A stretch of 64,000 bases of DNA from an uncultured Ignavibacteria bacterium (GTDB taxonomy: Bacteria > Bacteroidota > Ignavibacteria > Tepidaquicellales > OLB5): assembly GCA_937873695.1 (NCBI GenBank), contig CALMYL010000023.1, positions 1 to 64,000 of the forward strand, read 5' to 3'. The position numbers and the translations under genes were made by a program. Each line of letters opens with the position of its first letter. The first letter of the stretch is position 1. The notes under the pieces were generated by a model. That model searched no databases. It saw only the letters and a program-made list of their open reading frames with translations, and was not told the DNA's origin. Shown here piece after piece: positions 20,263-28,583 of the stretch.

Positions 20263-21918
20263 TCAATACTTGCCGATAAGTACCGCTGATACGTTCCATG
20301 CGCTGAAGCTCGTGCCTTCGGGTTTGCCTAAAGGAATATAAACCGAAATTGTATGCCTGCCGGGCTTTAAGTTCAGCGGAATATCAACAGGCAGCGATGT
20401 TGAGCCCGGGCACCAGCCCGAGCGGCTGAAGTCACTTGATGACATACCGTTTGGGAAATTCCCCGAAGCGGGATTATACTTTCTGTACATTCCGCAGTCA
20501 TCACGCCACGGGATGAAGCTGTACACGGGTTTACCATCTGCGAAAATGTAATTCATTTTTTTGTTGAACTCATCTCCATTACCCCAGCCGCCGTGACCGG
20601 TTGAAATATATCTTAATGTAAGTTCCTTAATCCCTTCGGGAATATCAACATCAACGGTAAGCGTATCGGTTTCAAAAAGTGTTGAGTATTCCTGCGAGCT
20701 TGCTTCCATGATATTGGTTGTAAACATTAACGGCTGGATAAAGGCCTTTGGCACGGACTGTACTTCCTGAGGAATATCATCGGGGTAATATTTCAGCCGC
20801 AGACTCACTTCATGTCCGCCTTTATCATAGCAGCCAATGAACACACCGAACCATACTTCACCCCCGAGGGCTGGCACCAGGTTTGTAATATCCTGTTTGT
20901 AAGTGACGGAATCTTCCCAGGTAACACCGTAAACCTGTACCTGGCTGTTGAAGTGACCTATACCAAACGGCGTAATAAAACGCATGAGTTCAATTGGGGG
21001 AGTATATTTATCAGTCAAAGTAAAACCGCGGTAGTCTTTTTTATTTTTTGCTTCATACAAAGGCAGAGCCTTTATGCCGTTTATGAACGCGTCAATAAAT
21101 GTGAGGGAAGTATCCTTTGTAATATCGGGAATAATGAACAATGAGCCTGTCCTGTCATATGCATCACCGGCTGAGCGCTCGGTGAGCTCCGCAACAACGG
21201 AGTGTGCGCCCATATTTTCAGGCAGCTTAACTTTCCGTAATATCACAGTGCCCTCTGAAAAGCGGTAAGTGATATCAGGCGAATTTGTTAGAAGATTTAC
21301 AGGCTTATCGCCGTAATTTATTTTTTCGTTCTGGAATATATTTACAGTTGTGTAGTTCTGCGCTGTGACGAGGTATCTGTAGAAAGGCAGCTCAACAATT
21401 TTACCCAGTGAATAGGGCAGGGTTATCATTTTGGTGCTCAGCTCTATGTTTTCAGCGCGAATCTCGAAATTCCCGTTGCGGATAATCTTGAGTACCAGTC
21501 CGAGTGCCGGGCCAATATTGATTGAGGGTGTTCCCTTAAATTCCGTTTGGGCAGTGTACCATATATCAATATGATTTGAACGTATAACAACGTGTGCCTT
21601 TTTGCACAGGTAGCCGAGAATTGTCATAGTATCAGTTTGCAGCTCAGGTACAGGATAATTGCTGATACTCTCTTCATCGGTGATGACCTCGCCGTTTTTT
21701 AATATGGTAGTCTGGTATGTTTTTTGCGAAGGGTGATCAATGTAGAATGTTTCACCTGAAGCATTGATGTATTTAGAAATTACCGATGATGCTTCAAGCA
21801 CTAAAGGCGGGGTACCCGCCGGCGAGCCGTTGGAGTAAAAATTGTATGTAATAATAGCGGATTGCTGTGAGTACAGGACGGGTGATAAAAGCATCAGGAG
21901 AATTAATATCATTTTCAT
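20263..21918 (-). CDS. PNGase F-like peptide N-glycosidase with GLPGLI-like amino-terminal region
   Basis: A secreted protein of about 551 residues. After the signal peptide (MKMILILLMLLSPVLYSQ) the first 200 or so residues resemble GLPGLI-family periplasmic proteins (TMTILGYLCKKAHV). The carboxyl half carries PNGase F hallmarks: GHGGWGNGDEF, WRDDCGMYRKYNP, SSSDFSRSGWCPGS, and a final LKPGRHTISVYIP. PNGase F (about 314 residues) removes N-glycans from glycoproteins and turns the linked Asn into Asp. The protein is longer than the classical enzyme because of the extra amino-terminal module. I chose ATG 21918 over TTG 21924. No T9SS tail is seen. Confidence 0.82.
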   Translation of the reverse strand: MKMILILLMLLSPVLYSQQSAIITYNFYSNGSPAGTPPLVLEASSVISKYINASGETFYIDHPSQKTYQTTILKNGEVITDEESISNYPVPELQTDTMTILGYLCKKAHVVIRSNHIDIWYTAQTEFKGTPSINIGPALGLVLKIIRNGNFEIRAENIELSTKMITLPYSLGKIVELPFYRYLVTAQNYTTVNIFQNEKINYGDKPVNLLTNSPDITYRFSEGTVILRKVKLPENMGAHSVVAELTERSAGDAYDRTGSLFIIPDITKDTSLTFIDAFINGIKALPLYEAKNKKDYRGFTLTDKYTPPIELMRFITPFGIGHFNSQVQVYGVTWEDSVTYKQDITNLVPALGGEVWFGVFIGCYDKGGHEVSLRLKYYPDDIPQEVQSVPKAFIQPLMFTTNIMEASSQEYSTLFETDTLTVDVDIPEGIKELTLRYISTGHGGWGNGDEFNKKMNYIFADGKPVYSFIPWRDDCGMYRKYNPASGNFPNGMSSSDFSRSGWCPGSTSLPVDIPLNLKPGRHTISVYIPLGKPEGTSFSAWNVSAVLIGKY

Positions 21919-21956
21919 CTGCAAAAATATAAAGAAATGAAAGTAAATGCTGTGGC

Positions 21957-21987
21957 AATAAAAAACGCCGGCTGTTAACCGGCGTTA
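21957..21987 (-). terminator. Intrinsic terminator of the fibronectin-type gene
   Basis: AACGCCGG-CTGTT-CCGGCGTT with a T run on the minus strand, just after the stop of the gene at 22010-24148. Confidence 0.85.
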
Positions 21988-22009
21988 GTTTCATCTGAAT
22001 GAAGATAAA

Positions 22010-24148
22010 TTATTTTAATAAAACCATTTTATGAATTTCAGTGTAATTTCCGGCTGTAAGCCTGTAGAAATATACGCCGCTGGATGAACCGGCTGCATCC
22101 CAAATTACAGAGTATGAGCCTGCTTCCATATCTGAATTGACCAGGGTACCTACTGACTGGCCAATTGAATTAAATATTTCAATGTTAACCGCTGAGCTTA
22201 CCGGTATATCAAATTTAATTGTTGCAGTTGGGTTGAACGGATTAGGATAAGCCGGGTAGAGCCTGAATACTTTCGGAATTTCACCCGTACCTGAAACGGA
22301 TAACGGCGAAGTGGTAAAATTCCACAACGGACTGTACGCACTGTTTCCGCCTGCATTCTGTGACCTTACGTGCCAGTAATATCTTGTATTGTTCAGCAGT
22401 CTGCCTACCGGAATTCTGACGCTATCAACACTTACTGTTGTATCAAGCTGTGCTGAAGTAAATGTTGAGTCGGTGGAAACCTGCAGTTTGTATGTTGCTG
22501 CGCCGGATACAAGGCTCCAGTCTATAAGCGTTGAAGGAATAATGCCGGTTGAACCGTTAGCGGGGTAAATATTGCTCGGCGCAGCCGGTACGGCAACAAC
22601 TGTTGTGAATTTGAAGTATGCTGAGAAGGCACCCCACCCGATATTGTTTTTAGCTTTAACTCTCCACCAGTAATTTGTGTTGTTTGTTAATCCTGTTAAA
22701 GCCCTTGTTGTATCGGTTAAGGTTGAGTCTCTTACAAATGGCGCTGCCGTTGTATCTGAATAGATCTCAAACCAGTAGTTTGAAACTGCATCAGTGGAGT
22801 ATTCACCTTCAGGAGAAATAATATGAAGAGGAATGGGTCTGGCTGTCTGGTCAATAGACCTGCTCCAGATACAGCTTAATGATATGGGCTGGTTTACCGC
22901 ATTATTCGCCGGCGTAAGCAGAACCGGTACGGTTGCGGGTCCCATGATCTTGAATTTCCAGCCGGGCGAAAAAGCGCTCCAGCCAACAGCATTTTTGGCG
23001 CGAACTCTCCACCAGTATGTTGATAAAGGAGTAAATGTGCCAATTGTATATTGTGTTCCTGTCAAAGTTGTATCGCTGTACAGTAATGTTGCAAAAGTTG
23101 TATCTGTTGCAAGCTGCAAATTATAGTTTGTTGCGCCCGATGATGCATTCCACTGAAGTGTATCGTTCTGCGGTCTGCCTACAGATCCGTATACGGGTCT
23201 GACCTGAACCGGTGTAGGCGGTGGTGCAGGCGGAGCCCACTGGAATGTTAATCCGGAAGCCGGGTATACTGTTGTATTAAAAGTACATGTTGCGGAGTTT
23301 GATCCGCCGGCAGTTGTTGAAGACCAGTTTGATGTTGTGGTCCTGTTTGCGAAATCAGTATTAGGGCTGCCGTTTATGCCGACCTGGAACACACTTGATG
23401 AAGTATGATTACCGAGACCGTAAACAAGCTGAACGGCGTTTGTAGTTTCGTAAAGTTTTATCTGGTAACTCAGCTCGTTGCCTGAAGATGGCCAGAATCC
23501 CTGGTGATACCACTCAATTGTACAAACCCTGTTTGGCGCGGAGCCTGTTGTTTGATAATAAATGGCGCCATCAGTATACAGCTGGCAATCCTGCCCGCCC
23601 GGAGCGATAACATTGGTCCAAGTTGAAAGCGGCGTGTAACTTGATGAAGGTACGCTTCCAAAACTAAGGAAACCATTACAGCATACACCGAAAGTTGTCT
23701 GAGCAGTTCCGTTGTATGTAAATGTGAACCCGATAGGAAATGTTCCGTAAGATGCGTCGTCACAATTTGAGCTGCCTGCAACCATCGTTCCGGTAGTATT
23801 TATGGATGTGTAGCTCTGGGTTGACTGAGTGAACACATAAGTGTTAACAACATCCTGTTCCACAAAAGGCTGGATCTTTCTTAATTCGCCCGTCTGTGAA
23901 TTTGCGAGGCTAAGATTTCCGCTTTCATCTGCTGTGAAATATCCGGCAGGGTCAACTGGCGGATTTACAGTTTTTCCAAGAGCAAGATCTTCTCTGTATT
24001 TGATAAGCGAATTATAGTAATCCTGTTTTGCTTTTTGATAGCCGGGTGAATCAATTTCGTTACCCGGGCCGTTTGTCAATGGATAGAAGGCAATCACTAA
24101 AACCGAAATTAAAACCAACGCAATAATAGTAGAAAGTTTTTTTTTCAT
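22010..24148 (-). CDS. Secreted fibronectin type III protein with T9SS sorting tail
   Basis: A 712-residue exported protein. A membrane-spanning signal (residues 5-25) is followed by a BACON/jelly-roll-like beta domain (about 100-300; GTFPIGFTFTYNG). Three fibronectin type III-like repeats come next (about 315-405, 410-520, 525-620), each with the WWRVRAKN or YWHVRSQN signature. A type IX secretion tail closes it (YPAYPNPFNPTATIKFDIP, GVYFYRLTAGN, KMVLLK). It should be exported to the cell surface by T9SS. No catalytic domain is seen; adhesion or matrix binding is the simplest guess. Confidence 0.88.
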   Translation of the reverse strand: MKKKLSTIIALVLISVLVIAFYPLTNGPGNEIDSPGYQKAKQDYYNSLIKYREDLALGKTVNPPVDPAGYFTADESGNLSLANSQTGELRKIQPFVEQDVVNTYVFTQSTQSYTSINTTGTMVAGSSNCDDASYGTFPIGFTFTYNGTAQTTFGVCCNGFLSFGSVPSSSYTPLSTWTNVIAPGGQDCQLYTDGAIYYQTTGSAPNRVCTIEWYHQGFWPSSGNELSYQIKLYETTNAVQLVYGLGNHTSSSVFQVGINGSPNTDFANRTTTSNWSSTTAGGSNSATCTFNTTVYPASGLTFQWAPPAPPPTPVQVRPVYGSVGRPQNDTLQWNASSGATNYNLQLATDTTFATLLYSDTTLTGTQYTIGTFTPLSTYWWRVRAKNAVGWSAFSPGWKFKIMGPATVPVLLTPANNAVNQPISLSCIWSRSIDQTARPIPLHIISPEGEYSTDAVSNYWFEIYSDTTAAPFVRDSTLTDTTRALTGLTNNTNYWWRVKAKNNIGWGAFSAYFKFTTVVAVPAAPSNIYPANGSTGIIPSTLIDWSLVSGAATYKLQVSTDSTFTSAQLDTTVSVDSVRIPVGRLLNNTRYYWHVRSQNAGGNSAYSPLWNFTTSPLSVSGTGEIPKVFRLYPAYPNPFNPTATIKFDIPVSSAVNIEIFNSIGQSVGTLVNSDMEAGSYSVIWDAAGSSSGVYFYRLTAGNYTEIHKMVLLK

Positions 24149-24344
24149 GGTTCACAAAAATGTTAGTTGAGAAAAAAGCAATCTATATCACCGGCGATGA
24201 AAATTCAACACTAAAAATATGTAAAAACAACGGTTTATTGGTTAGCCAAAATGGTGAGTTTTTTAAGGTTTTGAATGTTTATTATCGCTAGATTTTTATA
24301 AGAAAAGGCCTACAAAAATCTGAAATCTATGACAAATGTCTTTC

Positions 24345-25604
24345 TTAGACGAGCGTAATTTTTGTAATTTCCGGCGGACAGTTGATGCGGATAGGAAGAC
24401 CGACTGAGCCAATCCCCCGGCTGACATACATGTTAGATTTCCCTATTTTGTAAATACCTTCAATATATTTACTTACAGTTGCCGCAAAAGATAAATTGAA
24501 TGAGCCGAACTTTAACGGTACAACCTGCCCGCCGTGCGTGTGCCCTGAGAGCACAAGGTCAATTTCTTTGGCTGCCAGGGTATCAAAGCCGTAAGGTTTA
24601 TGACATAACAATACTTTTGGTGAGTTTGCGAATTCAGGATCATTGTTCTTTAAATAATCATCCATTGCGCCATAGTACTTCAGCACTTCATCCATTCTTG
24701 CCCCTGAAGACTGAGTGTCATCAATTCCAAGCATGTAAAGCTTTTTACCCTTTATGTTTATCACACGGTGTTCATTCCGCAGAAGCTGTATAGGTGATTC
24801 GTTATTTAAGGCTCCTGCAACATAGTCAGCATCCTGGAAGAAATCATGGTTGCCCAGCGAGCCGTATATGCCGTGTTTTGCTTTTACATCACGGAAAGCG
24901 CTTGTGAGCATGTGTATATCCCTTGATTCAAAATTCACAAAGTCACCGGGGATGCACACAATATCACTTTCAAGCGAATTAATAACATCCGCATATTCGC
25001 GCATTTCCTTTTCGTTCATATACTGGCCCGCGTGAATATCGCTCAGCAGCGTGATGGTTGTTCCGCGCAGTTCAGGCGGCAGGTTATCTATAACGATCTT
25101 TTTATGGTCAATTTCATAGGAGTCATGTCTTAGCATTCCGTATGTCGCGCCGGCGAATGCATATGTTGAAATTCCCATTGTAGCATATCGCACAAATTTC
25201 CTGCGCGAGAGATCAACTGTCTTAACGGCTTTTTTTTCTTTGACCGTATTAATTTTCCGGCGAAGCGGTTTGAATATTTTAGCTAACCATATCGGTATCT
25301 GGAACGGCAGTTTAATTATCTTACCAAGCAGCAGCCAAATGGAAATGAAAAATGTTGCAGCTATCCAGACATAAAAAGGATAAAGCGCAAGAATTTTGAA
25401 CCACTCGGGGGGAGTGAATTTCCTTCCCCAGATAATGGATATCACTATAAACGATACATTGAAGACCAGAAATGGCGCAAGCGTCCACCATCTGTGCGAG
25501 GGTTTATAAAACTTTGTGGTTTTCCAGTAATTTATAAATGTAAAATATACAAGGGTTTGCAGACCCAATAAAACGCCTATGAACAAAAAGACTCTCCATC
25601 CCAT
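24345..25604 (-). CDS. Membrane-anchored calcineurin-like metallophosphoesterase (YkuE type)
   Basis: A 419-residue protein. Three hydrophobic segments (about 4-26, 40-60, 70-95) are followed by a twin-arginine-like stretch SRRKFVRYATM near residue 133. The metallophosphoesterase domain runs from about 170 to 415 with all the metal motifs: LLSDIHAGQ, IPGDFVNF, GSLGNHDFF, LLCHKP and SGHTHGGQ. Relatives hydrolyse phosphodiesters or UDP-sugar lipids at the membrane; the substrate here is unknown. It ends about 30 nt after its upstream neighbour starts, so the two genes (24345-26248) are probably co-transcribed. Confidence 0.88.
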   Translation of the reverse strand: MGWRVFLFIGVLLGLQTLVYFTFINYWKTTKFYKPSHRWWTLAPFLVFNVSFIVISIIWGRKFTPPEWFKILALYPFYVWIAATFFISIWLLLGKIIKLPFQIPIWLAKIFKPLRRKINTVKEKKAVKTVDLSRRKFVRYATMGISTYAFAGATYGMLRHDSYEIDHKKIVIDNLPPELRGTTITLLSDIHAGQYMNEKEMREYADVINSLESDIVCIPGDFVNFESRDIHMLTSAFRDVKAKHGIYGSLGNHDFFQDADYVAGALNNESPIQLLRNEHRVINIKGKKLYMLGIDDTQSSGARMDEVLKYYGAMDDYLKNNDPEFANSPKVLLCHKPYGFDTLAAKEIDLVLSGHTHGGQVVPLKFGSFNLSFAATVSKYIEGIYKIGKSNMYVSRGIGSVGLPIRINCPPEITKITLV

Positions 25605-25630
25605 ATGATCAGATTCTTGTGCTGTTTTTA

Positions 25631-26248
25631 TTATTGTATAACTGCATCTATTATATAAAACGTTTCAAAGGGTTTTTTATTTGTATGTATAATTTTGTAA
25701 CTATAACCGGCTGATCTTACGCGGTTATACAGATCATCCAGATCCATATCAGATGATACCAGCAGGCAAAGCCTGCCTGAGGGAGCAAGGAAATTCTTCG
25801 CATCCTCAAGGAAACGGTCAATAACTTCCAGGTTGGGTCCGCCTTTGAATGCCCGTTCAAAATTATTGTGCGGGCTGCCTTTATAGTACGGCGGATTGAA
25901 GAAAATTATGTCGAATTTTGCCGGATAAGTATTCCGCAATGATTCAAACAGATCTGATTCAATTGCGGTGATCTGCCCGGAAAATTTATTCTGCAAAGCG
26001 TTTTCTGTGATGCAGCGTATGGCGACAGGATTGATATCCGCCGCGATGCACTGAGCACCTCTTGATGCGGCAATGATACTGACAACCCCGGAGCCCGAGC
26101 CCATATCAAGTATATGTTTACTGTTCAGATCAAGAGTATTGATATATGAAATAAATACTTTACTTGAAATAAAATCCACGGGGTTAAAAACAGTAGGACG
26201 CACTATGAAAGTGAATCCCTTAAGTTTTTCCCAAACGATCTTTCCCAT
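25631..26248 (-). CDS. SAM-dependent methyltransferase with NPPY motif (HemK/PrmC-like)
   Basis: A 205-residue cytoplasmic methyltransferase. The SAM-binding motif is ILDMGSGSGVVSIIAA, the acidic residue for the ribose is in CIAADINP, and FFNPPYYKG is the NPPY active-site motif of enzymes that methylate amide or amino nitrogens (PrmC, N6-adenine enzymes). The short length without an amino-terminal helical domain suggests a PrmC/HemK2- or TrmN6-like enzyme. Its protein or RNA target cannot be decided by reading. It lies 26 nt upstream of the phosphoesterase gene. Confidence 0.82.
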   Translation of the reverse strand: MGKIVWEKLKGFTFIVRPTVFNPVDFISSKVFISYINTLDLNSKHILDMGSGSGVVSIIAASRGAQCIAADINPVAIRCITENALQNKFSGQITAIESDLFESLRNTYPAKFDIIFFNPPYYKGSPHNNFERAFKGGPNLEVIDRFLEDAKNFLAPSGRLCLLVSSDMDLDDLYNRVRSAGYSYKIIHTNKKPFETFYIIDAVIQ

Positions 26249-26409
26249 TTTAGGTTTTACTATAAAATGGTACTTATAAAGATAATTTATTTTCCTTAAT
26301 ATGCCCTTGATAGCGATTGTAAATAATTGATTTACAATGTAATTAAAGAAAACCAGAGTTTAAATGTAAAACGTGTGTATCAGATTATTCAGAGGATGAC
26401 TTAGTCATC

Positions 26410-26625
26410 AATTTTCAAAACCGTTGAAACGGTTTTGAAGAATTGTGTGCATCATATTCCCACGGATAAATCCGTGGGCTAAAAGTAATTTATTAAATCG
26501 AACCACTTGATCCAGCGATTGCCTTTTTTCTATTTCTTTGTCTCTTTTTGTGTAGCCCCGCTCTTTAGAGCGGGGATTTGAAGGTAACCCCCCTTAGGGA
26601 CTTTAGTCCCTTAACCTTTAAATCG
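26410..26625. repeat. Palindromic repeats (AACCGTTGAAACGGTT and CCCCGCTC types)
   Basis: AACCG-TTGAAA-CGGTT and CCCACGGAT-AA-ATCCGTGGG form one two-hairpin unit (about 26418-26480), also found at 28586-28652 and 46372-46435. CCCCGCTCTTTAGAGCGGGG (26555-26574) plus GGGACTTTAGTCCC (26597-26610) form a second kind of unit, seen also at 57467. The bases around them, 26249-26671, hold no gene. Confidence 0.75.
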
Positions 26626-26671
26626 ATTAGATAGATTTACGGTAATAGTTGCAGGGAATGAGTAACTTCAC

Positions 26672-27712
26672 CTAAAATCTATCCATTAACGCTGCGCGGG
26701 GAGATACAAATAACGTGCATACGCATTTTTTGCAGCGGTCGGGCTCCATTACCTTTACACGGCTGCGGGTGTTGATGATCGGTTCGGAATTAATAAGCTC
26801 TCTGAAACTATTTTGGCGGATGTTGCCATATTGCGGCAGAAAAAAACACGGGTGAATATCTCCTGTTGATGTTATTACAGCCGATACCATAGGCGCATTG
26901 CAGAAATTCTTCGGGAATGTATCATTGCCAATAATGGCTGCATAGTAATACGCAATATGGTGGAGCTTCTCGGGTGATTCTGCAATCAGCCCGCTTTCAA
27001 ATTCATTTTTGTATTTCACCGATGCGCGGTAAATAATATCCTTCAGCTCAAGTACTTCATCTTTGTTGAGTGCCATTGAGCTTTCAGACGCAACCTCGCC
27101 GCGGGAGGGATAGTTATCCCTGCCGTAAGCTTCGCTTTGTACATCTGCCGCAAGAAATGAAATGCGGCTGACACCGGTTTGTTTGGCAAGCTCAATGAGT
27201 CCCGGAAGCTGGCGAAAGTTCTGCTTTTGCAGAACTGTGCGGATAGATATCTGCGGCGCGGCATTTATTCTGCGTGCTTTTGCAATGCCATCGAGGATAA
27301 GGTCAAATGAATTAACACCCCTTAGGCGGTTATGTGTCTCAGTATCAGCGCCATCAAGCGAAACGATAATTTCATTAAATACTCCTTTAAATTCATCGGC
27401 TCGTTTGGCAAGCAGTAAACCGTTGGTAAGCAGTGTTTGTCTGACTTTTAGTACGGTAAACAGATTGCAGATATCCCTGAAATCGCGCCTTAAAAGCGGC
27501 TCGCCGCCTGAATATACTATATGCTTCAAGCCGAAGGCGGAGAGTTCACGGGCCAGATGTTTTATTTCATCAAAGGTTAATTCGCCGGGCATTGGCAGGC
27601 GGTACGAACATGAGAGGCATTTCAGGTTGCAGCCTTCGGTCACATATAAAATCACAACTGGCATGCAGTGCGCTTTTGTTGATACGGTATTGAAGAATGC
27701 TTTATAGTTCAC
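26672..27712 (-). CDS. Radical SAM protein with SPASM-like carboxyl end
   Basis: A 346-residue enzyme with the radical SAM cluster motif CNLKCLSC (Cys28, Cys32, Cys35), the SAM-binding GGEPLLR, and TNGLLL. The carboxyl part has cysteines NFCNAPM, HPCFFLP and CKKCVC, typical of SPASM/twitch domains that bind extra iron-sulfur clusters. Relatives include MoaA/PqqE/heme d1 (NirJ)-like enzymes and peptide-modifying maturases. No precursor peptide is obvious next to it, so the substrate is open. The start is GTG. Confidence 0.85.
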   Translation of the reverse strand: MNYKAFFNTVSTKAHCMPVVILYVTEGCNLKCLSCSYRLPMPGELTFDEIKHLARELSAFGLKHIVYSGGEPLLRRDFRDICNLFTVLKVRQTLLTNGLLLAKRADEFKGVFNEIIVSLDGADTETHNRLRGVNSFDLILDGIAKARRINAAPQISIRTVLQKQNFRQLPGLIELAKQTGVSRISFLAADVQSEAYGRDNYPSRGEVASESSMALNKDEVLELKDIIYRASVKYKNEFESGLIAESPEKLHHIAYYYAAIIGNDTFPKNFCNAPMVSAVITSTGDIHPCFFLPQYGNIRQNSFRELINSEPIINTRSRVKVMEPDRCKKCVCTLFVSPRAALMDRF

Positions 27713-27799
27713 AGATGCAATATGATAAAATGAAATTCAAATGTCAAAAAGATTATTTCCCGCAAAGCCGCCAAGATGCAAAGTAATAAATGTTAGAAA

Positions 27800-28070
27800 A
27801 CTAAACAGCTCCCCTCTCCCACGGAGTTCTTTGGACCTATCTTAGAAGGGGAGAAGATAAACTTCCGGAAGGAAGTTTATCGCGGGGTGGTTTAAAGAGT
27901 GTGTCTCAAAACTATGTTAACCCCGGCTTTTAAGCCGGGGATATTGAGATTCTAAACTGAAATGGGGCTTTAGCCCTGACTCAACCATTATAAATTGATG
28001 TTTTAAGACAGGCTGTTCAAAGCGGGGATTTGAGAATATCCTATCTCATGGGACTTTAGTCCCTAAAAAC
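27800..28070. repeat. Dense palindromic repeats upstream of the radical SAM gene
   Basis: Includes CTCCCCTCTC...GAAGGGGAG with an inner CCCACGG...CTTTGGAC insert (27811-27853), a perfect hairpin GATAAACTTCC-GGA-AGGAAGTTTATC (27856-27880), CCCCGGCTT-TTA-AGCCGGGG (27921-27939), GGGGCT-TTA-GCCC and GGGACTTTAGTCCC (28053-28066). Bases 27905-27985 recur inverted at 57687-57770. No gene is seen. Confidence 0.75.
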
Positions 28071-28098
28071 CAAAAGACTGCGCGCTAAATATGTTACT

Positions 28099-28332
28099 GT
28101 TACTTTCTTTTCAGCGATTCCCGCATCAAGTGCGGGACAGGGGCAGAAAGTAACTAAAGAAAAATCGCCCGCTGCTGAAAAATTGCCTGAAATCATTCTC
28201 GCTTCGCTGCAAGAAAAAAAACTTCCTCTGCTAAAGCAGATTAAGTCCTTCGGCTCGTCCTGCGGCTGCGGGACTCAAACAGTTTTTCTTGCTACGCTTG
28301 CTCGAATAATTTCTTAACGTCAATTTTTCAAA
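28099..28332 (+). repeat. Long structured palindromic repeat, copy A3
   Basis: The head is GTTACTTTCT / AGAAAGTAAC as in the 5318 copy, but its loop has gained a hairpin CCCGC-ATCAAGT-GCGGG. The loop GCGAT (28114-28118) and downstream ATCGC (28164-28168) are kept. The left arm (28174-28222) and right arm (28278-28332) pair with each other. The centre is larger than in the 5318 copy, with TCTGC-TAAA-GCAGA and AGTCC-TTCGG...CTGCGGGACT. Confidence 0.78.
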
Positions 28333-28399
28333 GGGGGTATTAATACCGCATTTAACCCATAATGCTCTTCGACATTGACATGTTACTGCAATTTGTTTG

Positions 28400-28560
28400 C
28401 TATGAATAGCCCCGCCCTTTAGAGCGGGGGAAGCAATGCTCATTCCACCATTGGGACTTTCCTGACTTAATGAGCTGAGTGCCATGCCATACAACCACGA
28501 AGTGGCGGGAAGGAAGTAGTCCCCGATTTTCTCTCATTCCCAATCCGCCGAGGCAGACCA
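28400..28560. repeat. Mixed palindromic repeats
   Basis: CCCCGCCCTTTAGAGCGGGG (28422-28441), CCACGAAGTGG (28495-28505), and a TTCCCAA/TTGGGAA hairpin (28539-28571) with CCGCCGAGGCAGACCAG inserted inside it. No gene is seen between 28333 and 28583. Confidence 0.65.
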
Positions 28561-28583
28561 GTTTGGGAATGCCATAAAAATAC

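Noticed and set aside
24149-24344. Possible promoter or regulatory RNA upstream of the fibronectin-type gene
   Set aside because: No TAnnTTTG element in the right direction and no clear hairpin; nothing supportable was seen.
26672-27712. Radical SAM/SPASM gene as a RiPP maturase with a peptide gene nearby
   Set aside because: Both flanks consist of palindromic repeats; no short frame with a leader-like or Cys/Gly-rich sequence was found.
28231-28494. 87-codon minus-strand frame
   Set aside because: Composed of repeat arms and palindromes only.
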